Numbered from the stretch's first letter, positions 1 through 13,017 are shown. The stretch: 64,000 nucleotides of DNA from VFZN01 sp050249615 (GCA_050249615.1 JBFWQE010000005.1:1-64000); one strand, 5' to 3'. The notes: generated by a model not told the origin, from the sequence alone. Program-made: numbers and translations.

Positions 1-1526
1 CACCACAGCGTGACGACCCCGTAGTAGCCGGCCACGAGCAGGAGCGGCGGCGATGGCACGCGCCACGTGGCCCAGGGAACGTAGTCCACGAGCCGCCCGC
101 TCTCGAGCAGCGCCTGCGCGGCCAGATGGGTCACCCTCCCCGACAAGGCCGCCACCGGGGTTCCGCCGACAACGTCCAGCAGGACGCACACCGAGGCCGC
201 CGCCTGCACGACGGCCATCGCTGGCACGGCCGCCAGGTTCAGCGCCAGCCCGGCGAGCGTCACCCGCTGGAAGACGTAGGCCGACACCGGCGTGAGTACC
301 AGCTCCACGGCGAGGCTGCCCACGCAGATCGCCGCGGCCGCATGCCACCAGCGTGCCGGCGTCGGGGTCTGCCAGCGCGCCGCCGCCGCGATGAGCGCCG
401 CCGTGGCGCCGAAGGTGAGCCAGAAGCCCGCGTTCACCAGCTCCAGGGGATTGGCCAGCAGCATCACCGACGCGCCCACGGCCACGGCGTTGATGGGCGC
501 GGTGCGCTGATCCACGAGCCGCAGGCCCAGGTAGATGACGGCCATCACCGTCGCGCGGACCACGGAAGCCCCGCCGCCAATCACCCACGCGTGGGCGGAG
601 AGCACGACGATCGCGACCGCGGCCGCACCGGCAAATCGGATGCGGGCGGCCCAGAGCAGAGCCAGCACCGCGCCGGCCAGCAGCGCGATGTTGCCGCCCG
701 AGATGGCCACGACGTGATACGTCCCGGCCTCCTGCAGCCGGCGCACGACGTCGGGCGACATCGCTGCGCGATCCCCGATGAGGATGGCCGTCCCGATGGC
801 TGCCGACATGGGATCGTGCGAGCCTGGGTGCCGCGCCATCGCCTGGCGCACCGCCGCGCGCACGTCCGCCGCGCGTTCGTCCCACCAGCGCCCCGCACGT
901 CGCACCTCCACGAGGGCGGCGCTCTTCACGGTGCCCACGAGCGCCGTGCCCCGCAGGGCCAGCGCCCGCTCCCCGTCCGGTACGCCCTGGTTCAGGTAGC
1001 GGGCCGGCCGGCGCAGCAGGACCGGCAGCTCCACCTCGCGGCCCGCGCGCCATCCTGCCACGTGCCCTGCCGCCTGAGTGCCCGCAACGGTGATCGACAC
1101 GCCGCCGTCGGTCGGCTCCCATGCGCCGCCCACGGACACCTGCGAGACGCGGAGGTGGAGCAGCGCCCCGGCCTCGGTGAGGGCGCCGTCGCGCGTCAGC
1201 CATCCGCGCAGGCGAACGGGTTCCTCCAGGCGGGGCGCGACGGGATCCAGGGCGCCGGGCCCGAGTCGTGCCTCGAGCCAGGCGCGGATTGGCGCGCGCT
1301 CGGCGCGGTCTACCGCGTGCATGCCGTGAAGCATGGCCCCCGCCGTCACCGCGACGGCCCACATCAGCCGTGAGATGACCTGCAGGCCCTGAACACGCGC
1401 ATGGATCGCCGACGCGACCGACAGGGCCATGACGAGGAACGGCAGCCGGGCCAGCGACAGATCGAGGTGCAGGCCGGCGGCAAGGCCAGCCGCCAGCAGC
1501 AGCGCAAGGGGTACGGAGAGGGGCAT
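1..1526 (-). CDS. comEC: ComEC/Rec2 DNA-uptake channel, 3' end cut by window
   Basis: Inner-membrane channel that carries single-stranded DNA into the cytoplasm during natural transformation. About 508 codons are visible; the C-terminal part lies beyond the left edge. The family signature HVVAISGGNIA begins near residue 271, after an N-terminal hydrophobic region and an OB-fold-like segment. Several hydrophobic stretches follow (for example AVAIVVLSAHAWVIGGGAS), as expected for the competence domain. The ATG at 1526 is the first methionine before the hydrophobic N-terminus (MPLSVPLALLLAAGL); a GTG at 1553 is an alternative. It lies about 100 bases downstream of carB on the same strand and may be its last cotranscribed gene, though the functional link is unclear. 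PilT at 22100 fits a type IV pilus/competence role. Confidence 0.88.
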   Translation of the reverse strand, partial: MPLSVPLALLLAAGLAAGLHLDLSLARLPFLVMALSVASAIHARVQGLQVISRLMWAVAVTAGAMLHGMHAVDRAERAPIRAWLEARLGPGALDPVAPRLEEPVRLRGWLTRDGALTEAGALLHLRVSQVSVGGAWEPTDGGVSITVAGTQAAGHVAGWRAGREVELPVLLRRPARYLNQGVPDGERALALRGTALVGTVKSAALVEVRRAGRWWDERAADVRAAVRQAMARHPGSHDPMSAAIGTAILIGDRAAMSPDVVRRLQEAGTYHVVAISGGNIALLAGAVLALLWAARIRFAGAAAVAIVVLSAHAWVIGGGASVVRATVMAVIYLGLRLVDQRTAPINAVAVGASVMLLANPLELVNAGFWLTFGATAALIAAAARWQTPTPARWWHAAAAICVGSLAVELVLTPVSAYVFQRVTLAGLALNLAAVPAMAVVQAAASVCVLLDVVGGTPVAALSGRVTHLAAQALLESGRLVDYVPWATWRVPSPPLLLVAGYYGVVTLW

Positions 1527-1626
1527 GCCACGGCGGGATGCAAGCCGCGGCACACCTGGAATCAGGCCGGAATCGGGCCGACCCGCCGTGAACGTCGCAG
1601 AAGCTGAGACGCGGGCTGGACCCGCC

Positions 1627-4905
<3,279 letters not shown>

Positions 4906-4908
4906 CGT

Positions 4909-6042
4909 TTACCGTCGTTCCATTTCTTCGATGAACTGCGTGAACAGGTAGTCGGCATCGTGCGGCCCGGGCGACGCCTCGGGGTGGTACTGCACCGAGT
5001 AGACGGGCTTGCCCACGTGCCGCAGCCCCTCCACGGTGCCGTCGTAGAGGTTCAGGTGCGTCACCCGCGCCGTCTCGGGCAGCGACTCCGGATCCACGGC
5101 GAAGCCGTGGTTCTGCGAGGTGATCTCGATGGCGCCCGAGTCGAGCTGCTTCACCGGGTGGTTCGCGCCGCGGTGCCCGAATTTCAGCTTGTAGGTCTTC
5201 GCGCCCAGCGCCAGCGCCAGCAGCTGGTGGCCCAGGCAGATGCCGAACATCGGCACGCCGGTATCCACCAGCGTGCGGATGTTGTCCACGGCATAGGTCA
5301 CCGCCGCCGGATCCCCGGGGCCGTTGCTCAGGAAGACGCCGTCCGGCTGCCAGGCCAGCACCTCCGAGGCCGGCGTCGTCGCGGGAAACACGCGCACCTC
5401 GCAGCCGTGCGCGACGAGGCGGCGCAGGATGTTGAGCTTCATGCCGTAGTCGTACGCCGCCACTCTCAGCGGCTTCGATGCGCGCTTGAGCGGCGCGACG
5501 CCGAAGGTCGCCTCGGTCACCGCGTCGGCCAGCGTCGTCGTGAAGTCGTACGGCTCGGCGCACGTCACCGTCTTCACCAGGTCGCTGCCTTCCATGGGCG
5601 GGATGGCCCGCGCCCGCTCGACCAGCGCCTCCGGGTCCACCGAGCCGGTGGCGATGACGCCACGCATGACGCCGCCGGAGCGCAACTTCCGGGTGAGCGC
5701 CCTGGTGTCGATGTCGCCAATGGCCACGATGCCGTGCTGGACGAGGTAGTCGCGGAGCGTGTCCTGCGCGCGCCAGTTGGACGAAATGGGCGACGCATCG
5801 CGCATCACGAAGCCCGCCACCTTGGGCGCATCCGACTCCTGATCGGCGGCCGACACGCCATAGTTGCCAATCTGCGGCGCGGTCATCGTGACGATCTGGC
5901 CCGCATACGACGGGTCGGTGAGCACCTCCTGGTAGCCGGTCATGCTGGTGTTGAACACCACTTCACCCGACGTTTCACCAGGAGCGCCCGCGGACATCCC
6001 GCGGTACCATGTGCCATCTTCCAAGGCGAGGACTGCGATCAT
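4909..6042 (-). CDS. carA: Carbamoyl-phosphate synthase small (glutaminase) subunit
   Basis: Hydrolyses glutamine and channels ammonia to CarB. Residues 1-150 form the CarA-specific N-terminal domain (SGEVVFNTSMTGYQEVLTDP). The class I glutamine amidotransferase domain has nucleophile Cys269 in FGICLGHQ and the His353/Glu355 pair in QYHPEASPGPHD, so it should be active. Length (377) is normal. Its ATG overlaps the stop of the upstream PEGA pseudokinase gene as ATGA at 6039-6042, implying translational coupling to that unusual neighbour. No arginine or pyrimidine attenuator was recognised upstream because the pseudokinase gene occupies that space. Confidence 0.97.
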   Translation of the reverse strand: MIAVLALEDGTWYRGMSAGAPGETSGEVVFNTSMTGYQEVLTDPSYAGQIVTMTAPQIGNYGVSAADQESDAPKVAGFVMRDASPISSNWRAQDTLRDYLVQHGIVAIGDIDTRALTRKLRSGGVMRGVIATGSVDPEALVERARAIPPMEGSDLVKTVTCAEPYDFTTTLADAVTEATFGVAPLKRASKPLRVAAYDYGMKLNILRRLVAHGCEVRVFPATTPASEVLAWQPDGVFLSNGPGDPAAVTYAVDNIRTLVDTGVPMFGICLGHQLLALALGAKTYKLKFGHRGANHPVKQLDSGAIEITSQNHGFAVDPESLPETARVTHLNLYDGTVEGLRHVGKPVYSVQYHPEASPGPHDADYLFTQFIEEMERR

Positions 6043-8024
6043 TTCGGCTCCTGTGCGCCTGTCAACGAACCGGCCGCGCGCACCTGCGTGCCGGCGACCA
6101 CGCGCACTGTGGTCGTGAACGGCCGGAACCCGGCCAGCTGCATCTGCACGGTGTATGCCCCGGGTGCGAGGTCCTCGATGGTCACCGGCGTGACGCCGAC
6201 CGACCGACCGTTGACGAGCGCTGTTGCGCCCGAGGGGCGCGACTCGATCAAGAGCGTACCCGTTTTCGCGGCAGGTGGCGTGGCCGCGGGGGCCGGGGCC
6301 ACCGTCGGACGCCGCATCCGGACGTCCACCGTGCGCGACGGTCGCTCGCGCGTCAACGTCACCTGGAGCGTCTCCGCGGCATACCCGTCACGCTGCACGC
6401 GCACGCGCCGCGTGCCGAGCGCGAGATCCCTCAGCGTCGCCGGCGTCACGCCCTTGCGCTCGTCGTCCACGAACACCGTGGCGCCGGCCGGCATCGACCG
6501 CACGAGCAACCGGCCGGGGGGCGGCGCCGGCGCGGCCGGGCGCGATGGCGCCGGCGTCTTCGCCGCGACCATCGGCGCCGACGCGGTGTCGGCGGGCGCA
6601 GTACGGCTCGCGGCGCTCGAAGGCCCGGGCGTGATCGCCCCGGTTTGCGGCGAGGGTGCCTCCGCTGGCGGCGACACCGTGGCAGCAGGCGGCGCCGGCA
6701 GGGTGCCTGGCTGCCCGTCAGGTGGCACCGCCACCGTCGCGGCGGTGGCGCTTTCAACGGGCCTCTCGCGCCCCCACACGAGGTACCCAATGCCCACGCC
6801 CAGGGCCAGCCCCATCAGCGCCATTGCCGCCAAGCTCGCCTTGCCCGGACCGGCGGCTGCCGGCGGCAGCTCCGCCGCGGCCAGTCTCGGGGCATCGGAA
6901 GGCCGCATCGGCAGATCGTGGTCAGCGGACACGGAAACCGGCGGCGCCGGGAACTCGTCCGGCAACGGCACGTCAGCGGGGCCAAGCCGATCGTCATCGA
7001 GCGCCTGCGCGACATCCGGGCTCGCGTCGTTCAGCTCGGGCTGCAGGTCCGGGATCTCGCCGGATTGCGCAACATCACCGCCGGCCGGCTCGAGCGGCAG
7101 AACGCCGGTCCCGGGTCGGACGGGGAACTCCTCCAGCGAGAGCGACGGCGCGGCCGCCCGGGAGCGCCGACGTCGGCCGGACGGCGGCGGGAGGACGTCG
7201 GCGTCGGCGGCGACGTCCGCGACTGCCGCGACGAACTCGGCGCACGTCGGGTAGCGATCGTCCGGCGCCGTGCTCAGCGCCTGCGCGAACACCTTCGCCA
7301 TGCGGTCGCGGTCGGCCCCCGGCAGGGGCGCCATGTCCGCGGGCGCGAACAGGGCAGGCACCCGGCGGCCCGTCATCCACTCGTACGCGAGAGCCGCGAG
7401 GGCGAACTGATCCCCGGCAGCCGACACGGACGCGTCGGTGAGCTCGGGCGCCCGGTAGGGGCGCCGCGCGGGGAGGCGCACGCCCGCCTCGAGGAGAATC
7501 GGCCACACGCCGAGGCCGGTCACGACCGTGTCGTGCTCCGAGACGATCACGTCGCGCGGGTGCAGCGCCCCGTGCAGGAGGCCGCGTGCCGCCGCCGCGT
7601 CCATCGCCGCCGCCAGGGCGCGGAGCCGCGGCACGAGATCCTCCACCGCCGCGGGACCGAACTGCCGGAGCGCCGCATCGAGCGAATCCCCCGGAGCGAA
7701 CGACGTGACGAGGTACGGCGTGTGCGCGTGGAGGCCGGCTGCGAGCGGCGACACGGCAGCGGCCAGCGGTGGTGTGTCGGTCACGAGATCCTCGAGTCGA
7801 GCCGATACCGTCGCGGCGCGCTCGGGCGTGAAGTTCAGCGAGAAGAGCTTGATGGCGACCGCGCGGTCGAACTCGGGGTCGGTCGCGCGAAAAACGGGGC
7901 CGCACGTGCCAGCTCCGACTTGGTGCAGGACACGGAAGCGGCCGATCGCCGCGGGTGGGACGTCGAACAGCGAGCCTTCCCCGGTCACGTGTTGACCCGC
8001 GATCTTACCACGCGGAGTTGACAT
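6039..8024 (-). CDS. Membrane-anchored PEGA-domain pseudokinase
   Basis: A 661-residue protein with a Ser/Thr-kinase fold (about 29-270), a proline- and acid-rich linker, one transmembrane helix (about 397-417, SLAAMALMGLALGVGIGYLVW) and two PEGA domains (about 504-560 and 588-645) that would face the periplasm. The glycine loop GAGTCGPVF and Lys59 (VAIK) remain, but the HRDLKPxN loop reads HGALHPRDV (151-159) and the DFG position reads TGLGVW (169-174). Catalytic and metal-binding aspartates are therefore missing, which suggests a signalling or scaffold role. The ATG at 8024 is chosen because the frame further upstream runs into bshC; a GTG at 7988 is possible. The gene runs straight into carA by an ATGA overlap. 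Confidence 0.85.
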   Translation of the reverse strand: MSTPRGKIAGQHVTGEGSLFDVPPAAIGRFRVLHQVGAGTCGPVFRATDPEFDRAVAIKLFSLNFTPERAATVSARLEDLVTDTPPLAAAVSPLAAGLHAHTPYLVTSFAPGDSLDAALRQFGPAAVEDLVPRLRALAAAMDAAAARGLLHGALHPRDVIVSEHDTVVTGLGVWPILLEAGVRLPARRPYRAPELTDASVSAAGDQFALAALAYEWMTGRRVPALFAPADMAPLPGADRDRMAKVFAQALSTAPDDRYPTCAEFVAAVADVAADADVLPPPSGRRRRSRAAAPSLSLEEFPVRPGTGVLPLEPAGGDVAQSGEIPDLQPELNDASPDVAQALDDDRLGPADVPLPDEFPAPPVSVSADHDLPMRPSDAPRLAAAELPPAAAGPGKASLAAMALMGLALGVGIGYLVWGRERPVESATAATVAVPPDGQPGTLPAPPAATVSPPAEAPSPQTGAITPGPSSAASRTAPADTASAPMVAAKTPAPSRPAAPAPPPGRLLVRSMPAGATVFVDDERKGVTPATLRDLALGTRRVRVQRDGYAAETLQVTLTRERPSRTVDVRMRRPTVAPAPAATPPAAKTGTLLIESRPSGATALVNGRSVGVTPVTIEDLAPGAYTVQMQLAGFRPFTTTVRVVAGTQVRAAGSLTGAQEPK

Positions 8025-9708
8025 GCTTGCCGACGCTCTGCAACAGTACGCGACGGTGCCTGCCGACGCGACCTCACCCTCGACCGCCGCTGCCCTGGCC
8101 GTCGACATCCGACAGTTCCCCTGGATTCGGCGCCTGGCGGCGGACTACGCGTTCCAGTACGCGCGGGTCGAGCCGTTCTTCGCGGGCGACCCCGCCAGCT
8201 CGGCCGCGTGGGCCGACACGATTCGCCGCTCGCAGTCCACGCCGAGACATCCCGAGGAGCTGGCGCGCGTCATCGCGGACCAGCAGGCGCGCCGGCAGGC
8301 GCCGCCCGAGTCCCGCGCGGCGGCGGCCCGCCTCGCCGCCCCGTCGACGCGCGTGGTCATCACCGGTCAACAGGCGGGCCTCTTCGGCGGGCCGCTCTTC
8401 ACCCTGCTGAAGGCGCTTACCGCCATGAAGCTCGCAGCGCAGGTGGAGCGCGAGCACGGCGTGCCGGTCGTGCCGGTGTTCTGGATCGACGCAGAGGATC
8501 ACGACTGGCTCGAGGTGTCGGGGTGTACGGTGCTCGACACCGAGCTGACCCCGCACACCATCCGCCTCGAAGACCTGCCGGGCGCCGGCGAGCGCCCCAT
8601 CGCACGGTTGACCCTCACCGACGGGATTCTTCCCGCCCTCGACGAACTGGCCGCGACATTGCCCGAGACGGAGTTCCGCGCGGAGGTCATGGACGGCCTG
8701 CGGCGCGCGTATCAGCCCGGGCGCGGCATGGCGGAGTCATTCGGGTGCTGGCTCGAGACCGTGCTGGGCCCGCACGGCCTGGTGGTGTACGACTCGGCCG
8801 ATCCGGCGGCCAAGCCGCTCGCGCGTCGCATCTTCACCACGGAGATCGCGCAACCCGGCACCACCGCCGAGCTGGCAAGCCGGGCGGGCCACGCGCTCGT
8901 CGCCCGAGGCTATCACTCCCAGGTCACGCCCCACGAGGGCGCCATCTCGCTGTTCCACCTCGCCTCCAGCCGGGAAGCGGTGAAGGCCGCCGACGGCCAC
9001 GTCACGATCGGCGAGCGGACGATGACCATCGCCGAGCTCGCGCGCGAGGCCGAGCAGTCGCCCGAGCACTTCAGCCCGAACGTGCTGCTCCGCCCCGTAG
9101 TGCAGGACGCCGTCTTCCCCACCATCTGCTACGTCGCCGGGCCGAACGAGCTGGCCTATCTGGGCCAGCTGCGCGAGGTCTACGCCCACTTCGGCGTCGC
9201 CATGCCCCTCATGTACCAGCGCGCCACCGCCACGCTGGTGGACTCGGCGACGCTCCGCTTCCTGGCGAAGTCCAACTTGCCCCTGGCCGCGCTGCAGCCG
9301 CAGGACGAGAAGGCGCTCAACGAGCTGCTCGAGCAGCAGCTGCCGCCGACCGTCGAGCAGGCGCTCGCCTCCGTCACCTCGCTCGTCGGCGAGCGGATGG
9401 AGGCCCTCGCGAAGGTGGTGCCGCAGATCGATCCCACGCTCGAGGGCACGGTGCGCACCACGCTCGGCAAGATGCAGCACGAGATGCAGACGCTGCACAA
9501 CAAGGTCATCCACGCCGCGAAGCGGAAGGACGAGACGCTGCGCCGGCAGTTCCACCGCGCCCAGTCGCTCACCTTCCCCCAGGGACATCCCCAGGAGCGC
9601 GAGATCGGCTTCGTCTGGTTCCTCAACCGGTACGGCCCCGCCCTGGTCACACGCCTCTTCGAGGACATCCCGCTCGGCATGGGCCAGCACCACGTGCTGA
9701 GCATCTGA
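8023..9708 (+). CDS. bshC: Bacillithiol biosynthesis cysteine-adding enzyme
   Basis: BshC adds cysteine to glucosaminyl-malate in the last step of bacillithiol synthesis. The 561-residue length and the segments VVITGQQAGLFGGPLFTLLK, PVFWIDAEDHDWLEV and the C-terminal PQEREIGFVWFLNRYGP are typical. A coiled-coil stretch in the last third (around EMQTLHNKVIHAAKRKDETL) is also a family trait. The ATG at 8023 has GGAG at 8014-8017 about 5 bases upstream, supporting this start; it overlaps the likely ATG of the divergent pseudokinase gene by two bases. bshA and bshB are not in the window. Confidence 0.93.
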   Translation: MLADALQQYATVPADATSPSTAAALAVDIRQFPWIRRLAADYAFQYARVEPFFAGDPASSAAWADTIRRSQSTPRHPEELARVIADQQARRQAPPESRAAAARLAAPSTRVVITGQQAGLFGGPLFTLLKALTAMKLAAQVEREHGVPVVPVFWIDAEDHDWLEVSGCTVLDTELTPHTIRLEDLPGAGERPIARLTLTDGILPALDELAATLPETEFRAEVMDGLRRAYQPGRGMAESFGCWLETVLGPHGLVVYDSADPAAKPLARRIFTTEIAQPGTTAELASRAGHALVARGYHSQVTPHEGAISLFHLASSREAVKAADGHVTIGERTMTIAELAREAEQSPEHFSPNVLLRPVVQDAVFPTICYVAGPNELAYLGQLREVYAHFGVAMPLMYQRATATLVDSATLRFLAKSNLPLAALQPQDEKALNELLEQQLPPTVEQALASVTSLVGERMEALAKVVPQIDPTLEGTVRTTLGKMQHEMQTLHNKVIHAAKRKDETLRRQFHRAQSLTFPQGHPQEREIGFVWFLNRYGPALVTRLFEDIPLGMGQHHVLSI

Positions 9709-9726
9709 GATCGGAGCGACGAGCCT

Positions 9727-12108
9727 GTGGCCGCTCGACGCCGGGCCTTCAACGGCACCCGCCGCCGCGCGAAAGGCGCGGTGAAGTTCCTTCGCCGTCA
9801 CCGCCTGCTGAAACCGCTCCTCGTCGCGGTGGCGGCCACCGCCATCGCCCTGTCCGCGGCCGTCGGCTACTACTACGTCCAGTTCTCCCGGATCATCGAG
9901 GCGCGCCTGCACGGCGAGCGCGATCGGGTGATTCCGCGCGTGTTCGCCAGGCCACTCACCTTCAACACAGGCCAGGTGATTGGCCAGGGCGAGCTCGTGG
10001 CGCGGCTGAACGACGTCGGCTACGCGCAGAAAGGGCGCGCGGAGCAGCCCGGCGAGTTCGCCGTGGATGGGCGGACCGTGGCCTTCATCCCGCGGGGCGG
10101 CGAGCACGCGGGGCGCCCCGTGGTCGTCTCGTTCACGGAGCCTCCGGCACGAACGGCGCGAGAAAAGGCCCCGCCGCCGACGCGGGTGGCGCGCATCGCG
10201 ATCGCCGGCAGGAACGAGCCGCGTGTGGCGCTCGATCCCCCGCTGCTGAGCGGCCTCATCACGGGCCCGCGCGAGAAGCGGCGCCGCGTCGCGCTCGAGG
10301 CCATCCCGCCCCGCATGCAGCAGGCCGTGCTGGCGATCGAGGACCGCCGGTTCTACTACCACCCCGGCGTGGATCCCATCCGCATCGTCGGCGCGCTGCT
10401 CACCAACCTGTCCGGCAGCCGTTCCTACCTCGTCGGCGCCAGCACGATCACGCAGCAGCTCGCCCGCAACTTCTTCCTCACCGAGGAGATGGCCGAGGAG
10501 CAGCAGACGCGCCAGCGCTCGATCCGCCGCAAGCTCCTCGAGCAGTTCATGGCCATCATCCTCGAGACGAAGGCCACCAAGGACGAGATCCTCGAGCTCT
10601 ACCTGAACGACGTCTACCTGGGACACCGCGGGTCGTTCGCGCTGCACGGCGTGGCCGAAGCGGCGCGGATGTTCTTCGGCAAGGAGGTCACGAACCTCTC
10701 GGTCGCCGAGGCGGCGCTCATCGCCGGCGTCATCCAGTCGCCCTACAACCACTCGCCGTTCACGAGCCTCGATCGCGCCCGCGAGCGCCGGAACGTCGTC
10801 CTGCGCGCGATGGCGGACGCCGACTACATCAGTCCCGATGCCGCCACCCGGGCCGCCTCGGAGCCCATCAGCGTGGTCGCACGCGCGCTGGACAACGAGG
10901 CGCCCTACTTCGTGGACTACATGGGTCAGGCCCTGGACGAGGCGTTCCCCGGTCTGACAGCCCGGCAGGCGCCGCTGGAGATCTACACGACGCTGGACCT
11001 CAACCTGCAGCGTGCCGCGCAGGATGCCGTGCGCGAGGGGCTCGCCCGCGTGGACGAAACGCTCGCCCGTCGCCGGCGCCATCAGGACCGCCGGGCGCAG
11101 GCCGCGCTGGTGGCCGTGGATCCCCGTTCCGGCGAGATTCTCGCGCTGGTGGGCGGCCGATCCTACAACCAGTCGCAATTCAACCGGGCGGTCCACGCCC
11201 GGCGGCAGCCGGGCTCCACATTCAAGCCCTTCGTCTACCTGGCGGCCTTCGAGCGGGCGGCCGACGAAGCCCGGGCGGACCTCACGCCCGCGACGATGGT
11301 GTGGGACGAGCCGACGGCGTGGACCTATGACGAGCAGGAGTGGGCGCCGAAGAACTACGAGGACTCCTACGACGGCCACATCACCCTGCGGCGGGCGCTC
11401 GCGCTGTCGCGCAACATCGCCACCATCCGAGTGGCCGAGCAGGTGGGCTTCGACCGCGTCGCCGCGCTCTGGCGGCGCACGAAGCTGGGCCCGGCGGACT
11501 TGAAGGGCTATCCGTCCATCTCGCTGGGGGTCTTCGAGCTGACGCCGCTCGAGGTGGCTAGGGCCTACACCCTGTTCGCCAACGGCGGGGTCACCGTGCC
11601 GCTCCGGACCATCACACGGGTGACGAGCGGCGAGCAGACCCTGGCGCCGCCCGAGGAGCAGGGCGAAGCCGTGGCGCGGCCGGCGACGAGCTTCCTGGTG
11701 ACCCACATGATGCGGAGCGTCATCAACGAGGGGACCGGTGCTGGCGCCAGGGCGGCGGGCTTCGCGCTCGACGCGGCGGGAAAGTCGGGCACCACCAACG
11801 ATCTGCGCGACGCGTGGTTCGTCGGCTTCACTCCGGAGCTGCTGGCCGTGGTCTGGGTCGGCTACGACGACAACCAGCCCCTCGGCCTCAGCGGCACGCA
11901 GGCCGCCGTGCCCATCTGGACCTCGTTCATGATGAAGGCGCTGGCGGGCCACTCGAACGTCCCCTTCGAGGCCCCTGACGGGGTGAGCTTCGTCGAGATC
12001 GACCGTGACACCGGCAAGCTGGCCACCCCGACCTGCCCAAGGGTGACCAGTGAGGCATTCCTCACCGGCACCGAGCCGCTGGAGGTCTGCCTGCTGCACA
12101 GCTGGTAG
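9727..12108 (+). CDS. mrcB: Bifunctional class A penicillin-binding protein (PBP1B type)
   Basis: Polymerises and crosslinks peptidoglycan at the inner membrane. A basic N-terminus and one transmembrane helix (about 29-52) precede a UB2H-like region (about 65-140, with QPGEFAVDGRTVAFIPR), which is specific to PBP1B. The GT51 glycosyltransferase carries catalytic Glu205 in AIEDRRFYYHPGVDP and GASTITQQLARN. The transpeptidase has S497-T-F-K, S561-R-N and K686-S-G-T, so both active sites look intact. The start is a GTG at 9727, 18 bases after bshC, with GGAG upstream. Length (793) is normal. Its partner lipoprotein LpoB was not seen here, and Acidobacteria may use another regulator. Confidence 0.93.
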   Translation: MAARRRAFNGTRRRAKGAVKFLRRHRLLKPLLVAVAATAIALSAAVGYYYVQFSRIIEARLHGERDRVIPRVFARPLTFNTGQVIGQGELVARLNDVGYAQKGRAEQPGEFAVDGRTVAFIPRGGEHAGRPVVVSFTEPPARTAREKAPPPTRVARIAIAGRNEPRVALDPPLLSGLITGPREKRRRVALEAIPPRMQQAVLAIEDRRFYYHPGVDPIRIVGALLTNLSGSRSYLVGASTITQQLARNFFLTEEMAEEQQTRQRSIRRKLLEQFMAIILETKATKDEILELYLNDVYLGHRGSFALHGVAEAARMFFGKEVTNLSVAEAALIAGVIQSPYNHSPFTSLDRARERRNVVLRAMADADYISPDAATRAASEPISVVARALDNEAPYFVDYMGQALDEAFPGLTARQAPLEIYTTLDLNLQRAAQDAVREGLARVDETLARRRRHQDRRAQAALVAVDPRSGEILALVGGRSYNQSQFNRAVHARRQPGSTFKPFVYLAAFERAADEARADLTPATMVWDEPTAWTYDEQEWAPKNYEDSYDGHITLRRALALSRNIATIRVAEQVGFDRVAALWRRTKLGPADLKGYPSISLGVFELTPLEVARAYTLFANGGVTVPLRTITRVTSGEQTLAPPEEQGEAVARPATSFLVTHMMRSVINEGTGAGARAAGFALDAAGKSGTTNDLRDAWFVGFTPELLAVVWVGYDDNQPLGLSGTQAAVPIWTSFMMKALAGHSNVPFEAPDGVSFVEIDRDTGKLATPTCPRVTSEAFLTGTEPLEVCLLHSW

Positions 12109-12111
12109 GCG

Positions 12112-12161
12112 CGCCCTGGGCTCGCACCGGCCCGCACCCGCCCGCACCTGCTCGCACCCGG
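12112..12161 (+). repeat. Degenerate GCACC-rich short tandem repeat
   Basis: Between mrcB and xdhC lie imperfect copies of a roughly 8-10 base unit of the form CTCGCACC / CCCGCACC. The array runs directly up to the -10 box of xdhC and occupies the place where a -35 element would be. Similar C-rich arrays precede hrcA (14390) and pilT (21985). Confidence 0.6.
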
Positions 12162-12162
12162 C

Positions 12163-12168
12163 TATAAT
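12163..12168 (+). promoter_or_regulatory. TATAAT -10 box of xdhC; start codon 6 bases later
   Basis: A perfect TATAAT is separated from the GTG start of xdhC by only six bases (12169-12174). Transcription normally begins about 7 bases after the -10 box, so the mRNA would start at or next to the GTG. No -35 element or Shine-Dalgarno sequence is visible. Confidence 0.7.
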
Positions 12169-12174
12169 CCCCCT

Positions 12175-13017
12175 GTGAACCACGAGATCTTCGCGGCCAT
12201 CGGCGAGGCGCTCACCAAGGGCGAGGAAGTCGCGCTCGTCACGATCGTCTCGTCGAACGGCTCCACCCCGCAGCGCGTGGGCGCCAAGATGCTCGTGTTC
12301 GCCGACGGCCGCACGGTCGGCACGATTGGCGGCGGGTGTTACGAGCACGACGCGCTCGGCAAGGCTCGGGAGGCGCTCCGCCACCGGAGGCCCATCACGG
12401 CGAAGTACGACCTCAACGACGACTTCGCCGAGGAGACCGGCCTCGTCTGCGGCGGGCAGATGACGGTCTTCATCGAGCCGCTCGAGGCCCCCCCCGCTCT
12501 CTATGTCTTCGGCGCAGGGCACGTCGGCTATTACCTGGCGCGCATCGCTTCGGAAGCGGGCTTCGAGTTGCACATCGTGGACGACCGTGCCGCGTTTGCG
12601 AACCGCGAGCGGTTCCCGTTCGCGGCCTCAGTCGTGGTCGAGGACATCCCGAGCTGGCTGGCCCAGACCACACTGCCCGCCTCTGCCTACGCCGTCGTCG
12701 TCACGCGCGGCCATCGCCACGACCTCGATGCGCTGGAGGCGCTGGCGCCGCGTGACCTGCGCTACCTGGGCCTCATCGGCAGCCGCGCCAAGGTGGCACG
12801 GATCTACGACCAGCTGCTCAGCGAGGGCCGCGCCACGCTGGAGCAGCTCTCGCGCGTCCATGCGCCGATCGGCCTCGACATCGGCGCCGTCACCCCTCAG
12901 GAGATCGCGGTCAGCATCGCGGCCGAACTCGTGGCCGTCCGCCGTGGCAAGGCCACGGCCATCGCCGACGCGTCCCTGCGCTGGATGCCGAAGACGAACG
13001 TGCCGGGCGCGCCCTAG
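12175..13017 (+). CDS. xdhC: XdhC/CoxI-family molybdoenzyme maturation protein
   Basis: XdhC-type proteins bind molybdenum cofactor, help its sulfuration and insert it into xanthine dehydrogenase-like hydroxylases. The N-terminal XdhC motif (GSTPQRVGAKMLV, then GTIGGGCYE) is followed by the C-terminal Rossmann domain (YVFGAGHVGYYLARIA) and the family pattern VTRGHRHDLDAL / YLGLIGSRAK. Length 280. No molybdenum hydroxylase subunits are nearby, so the client enzyme must be encoded elsewhere. It is followed 9 bases later by an MtaD-like deaminase, so a purine salvage or degradation role for the pair is an inference. The GTG start sits six bases after TATAAT, so a leaderless mRNA is likely. Confidence 0.88.
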   Translation: MNHEIFAAIGEALTKGEEVALVTIVSSNGSTPQRVGAKMLVFADGRTVGTIGGGCYEHDALGKAREALRHRRPITAKYDLNDDFAEETGLVCGGQMTVFIEPLEAPPALYVFGAGHVGYYLARIASEAGFELHIVDDRAAFANRERFPFAASVVVEDIPSWLAQTTLPASAYAVVVTRGHRHDLDALEALAPRDLRYLGLIGSRAKVARIYDQLLSEGRATLEQLSRVHAPIGLDIGAVTPQEIAVSIAAELVAVRRGKATAIADASLRWMPKTNVPGAP

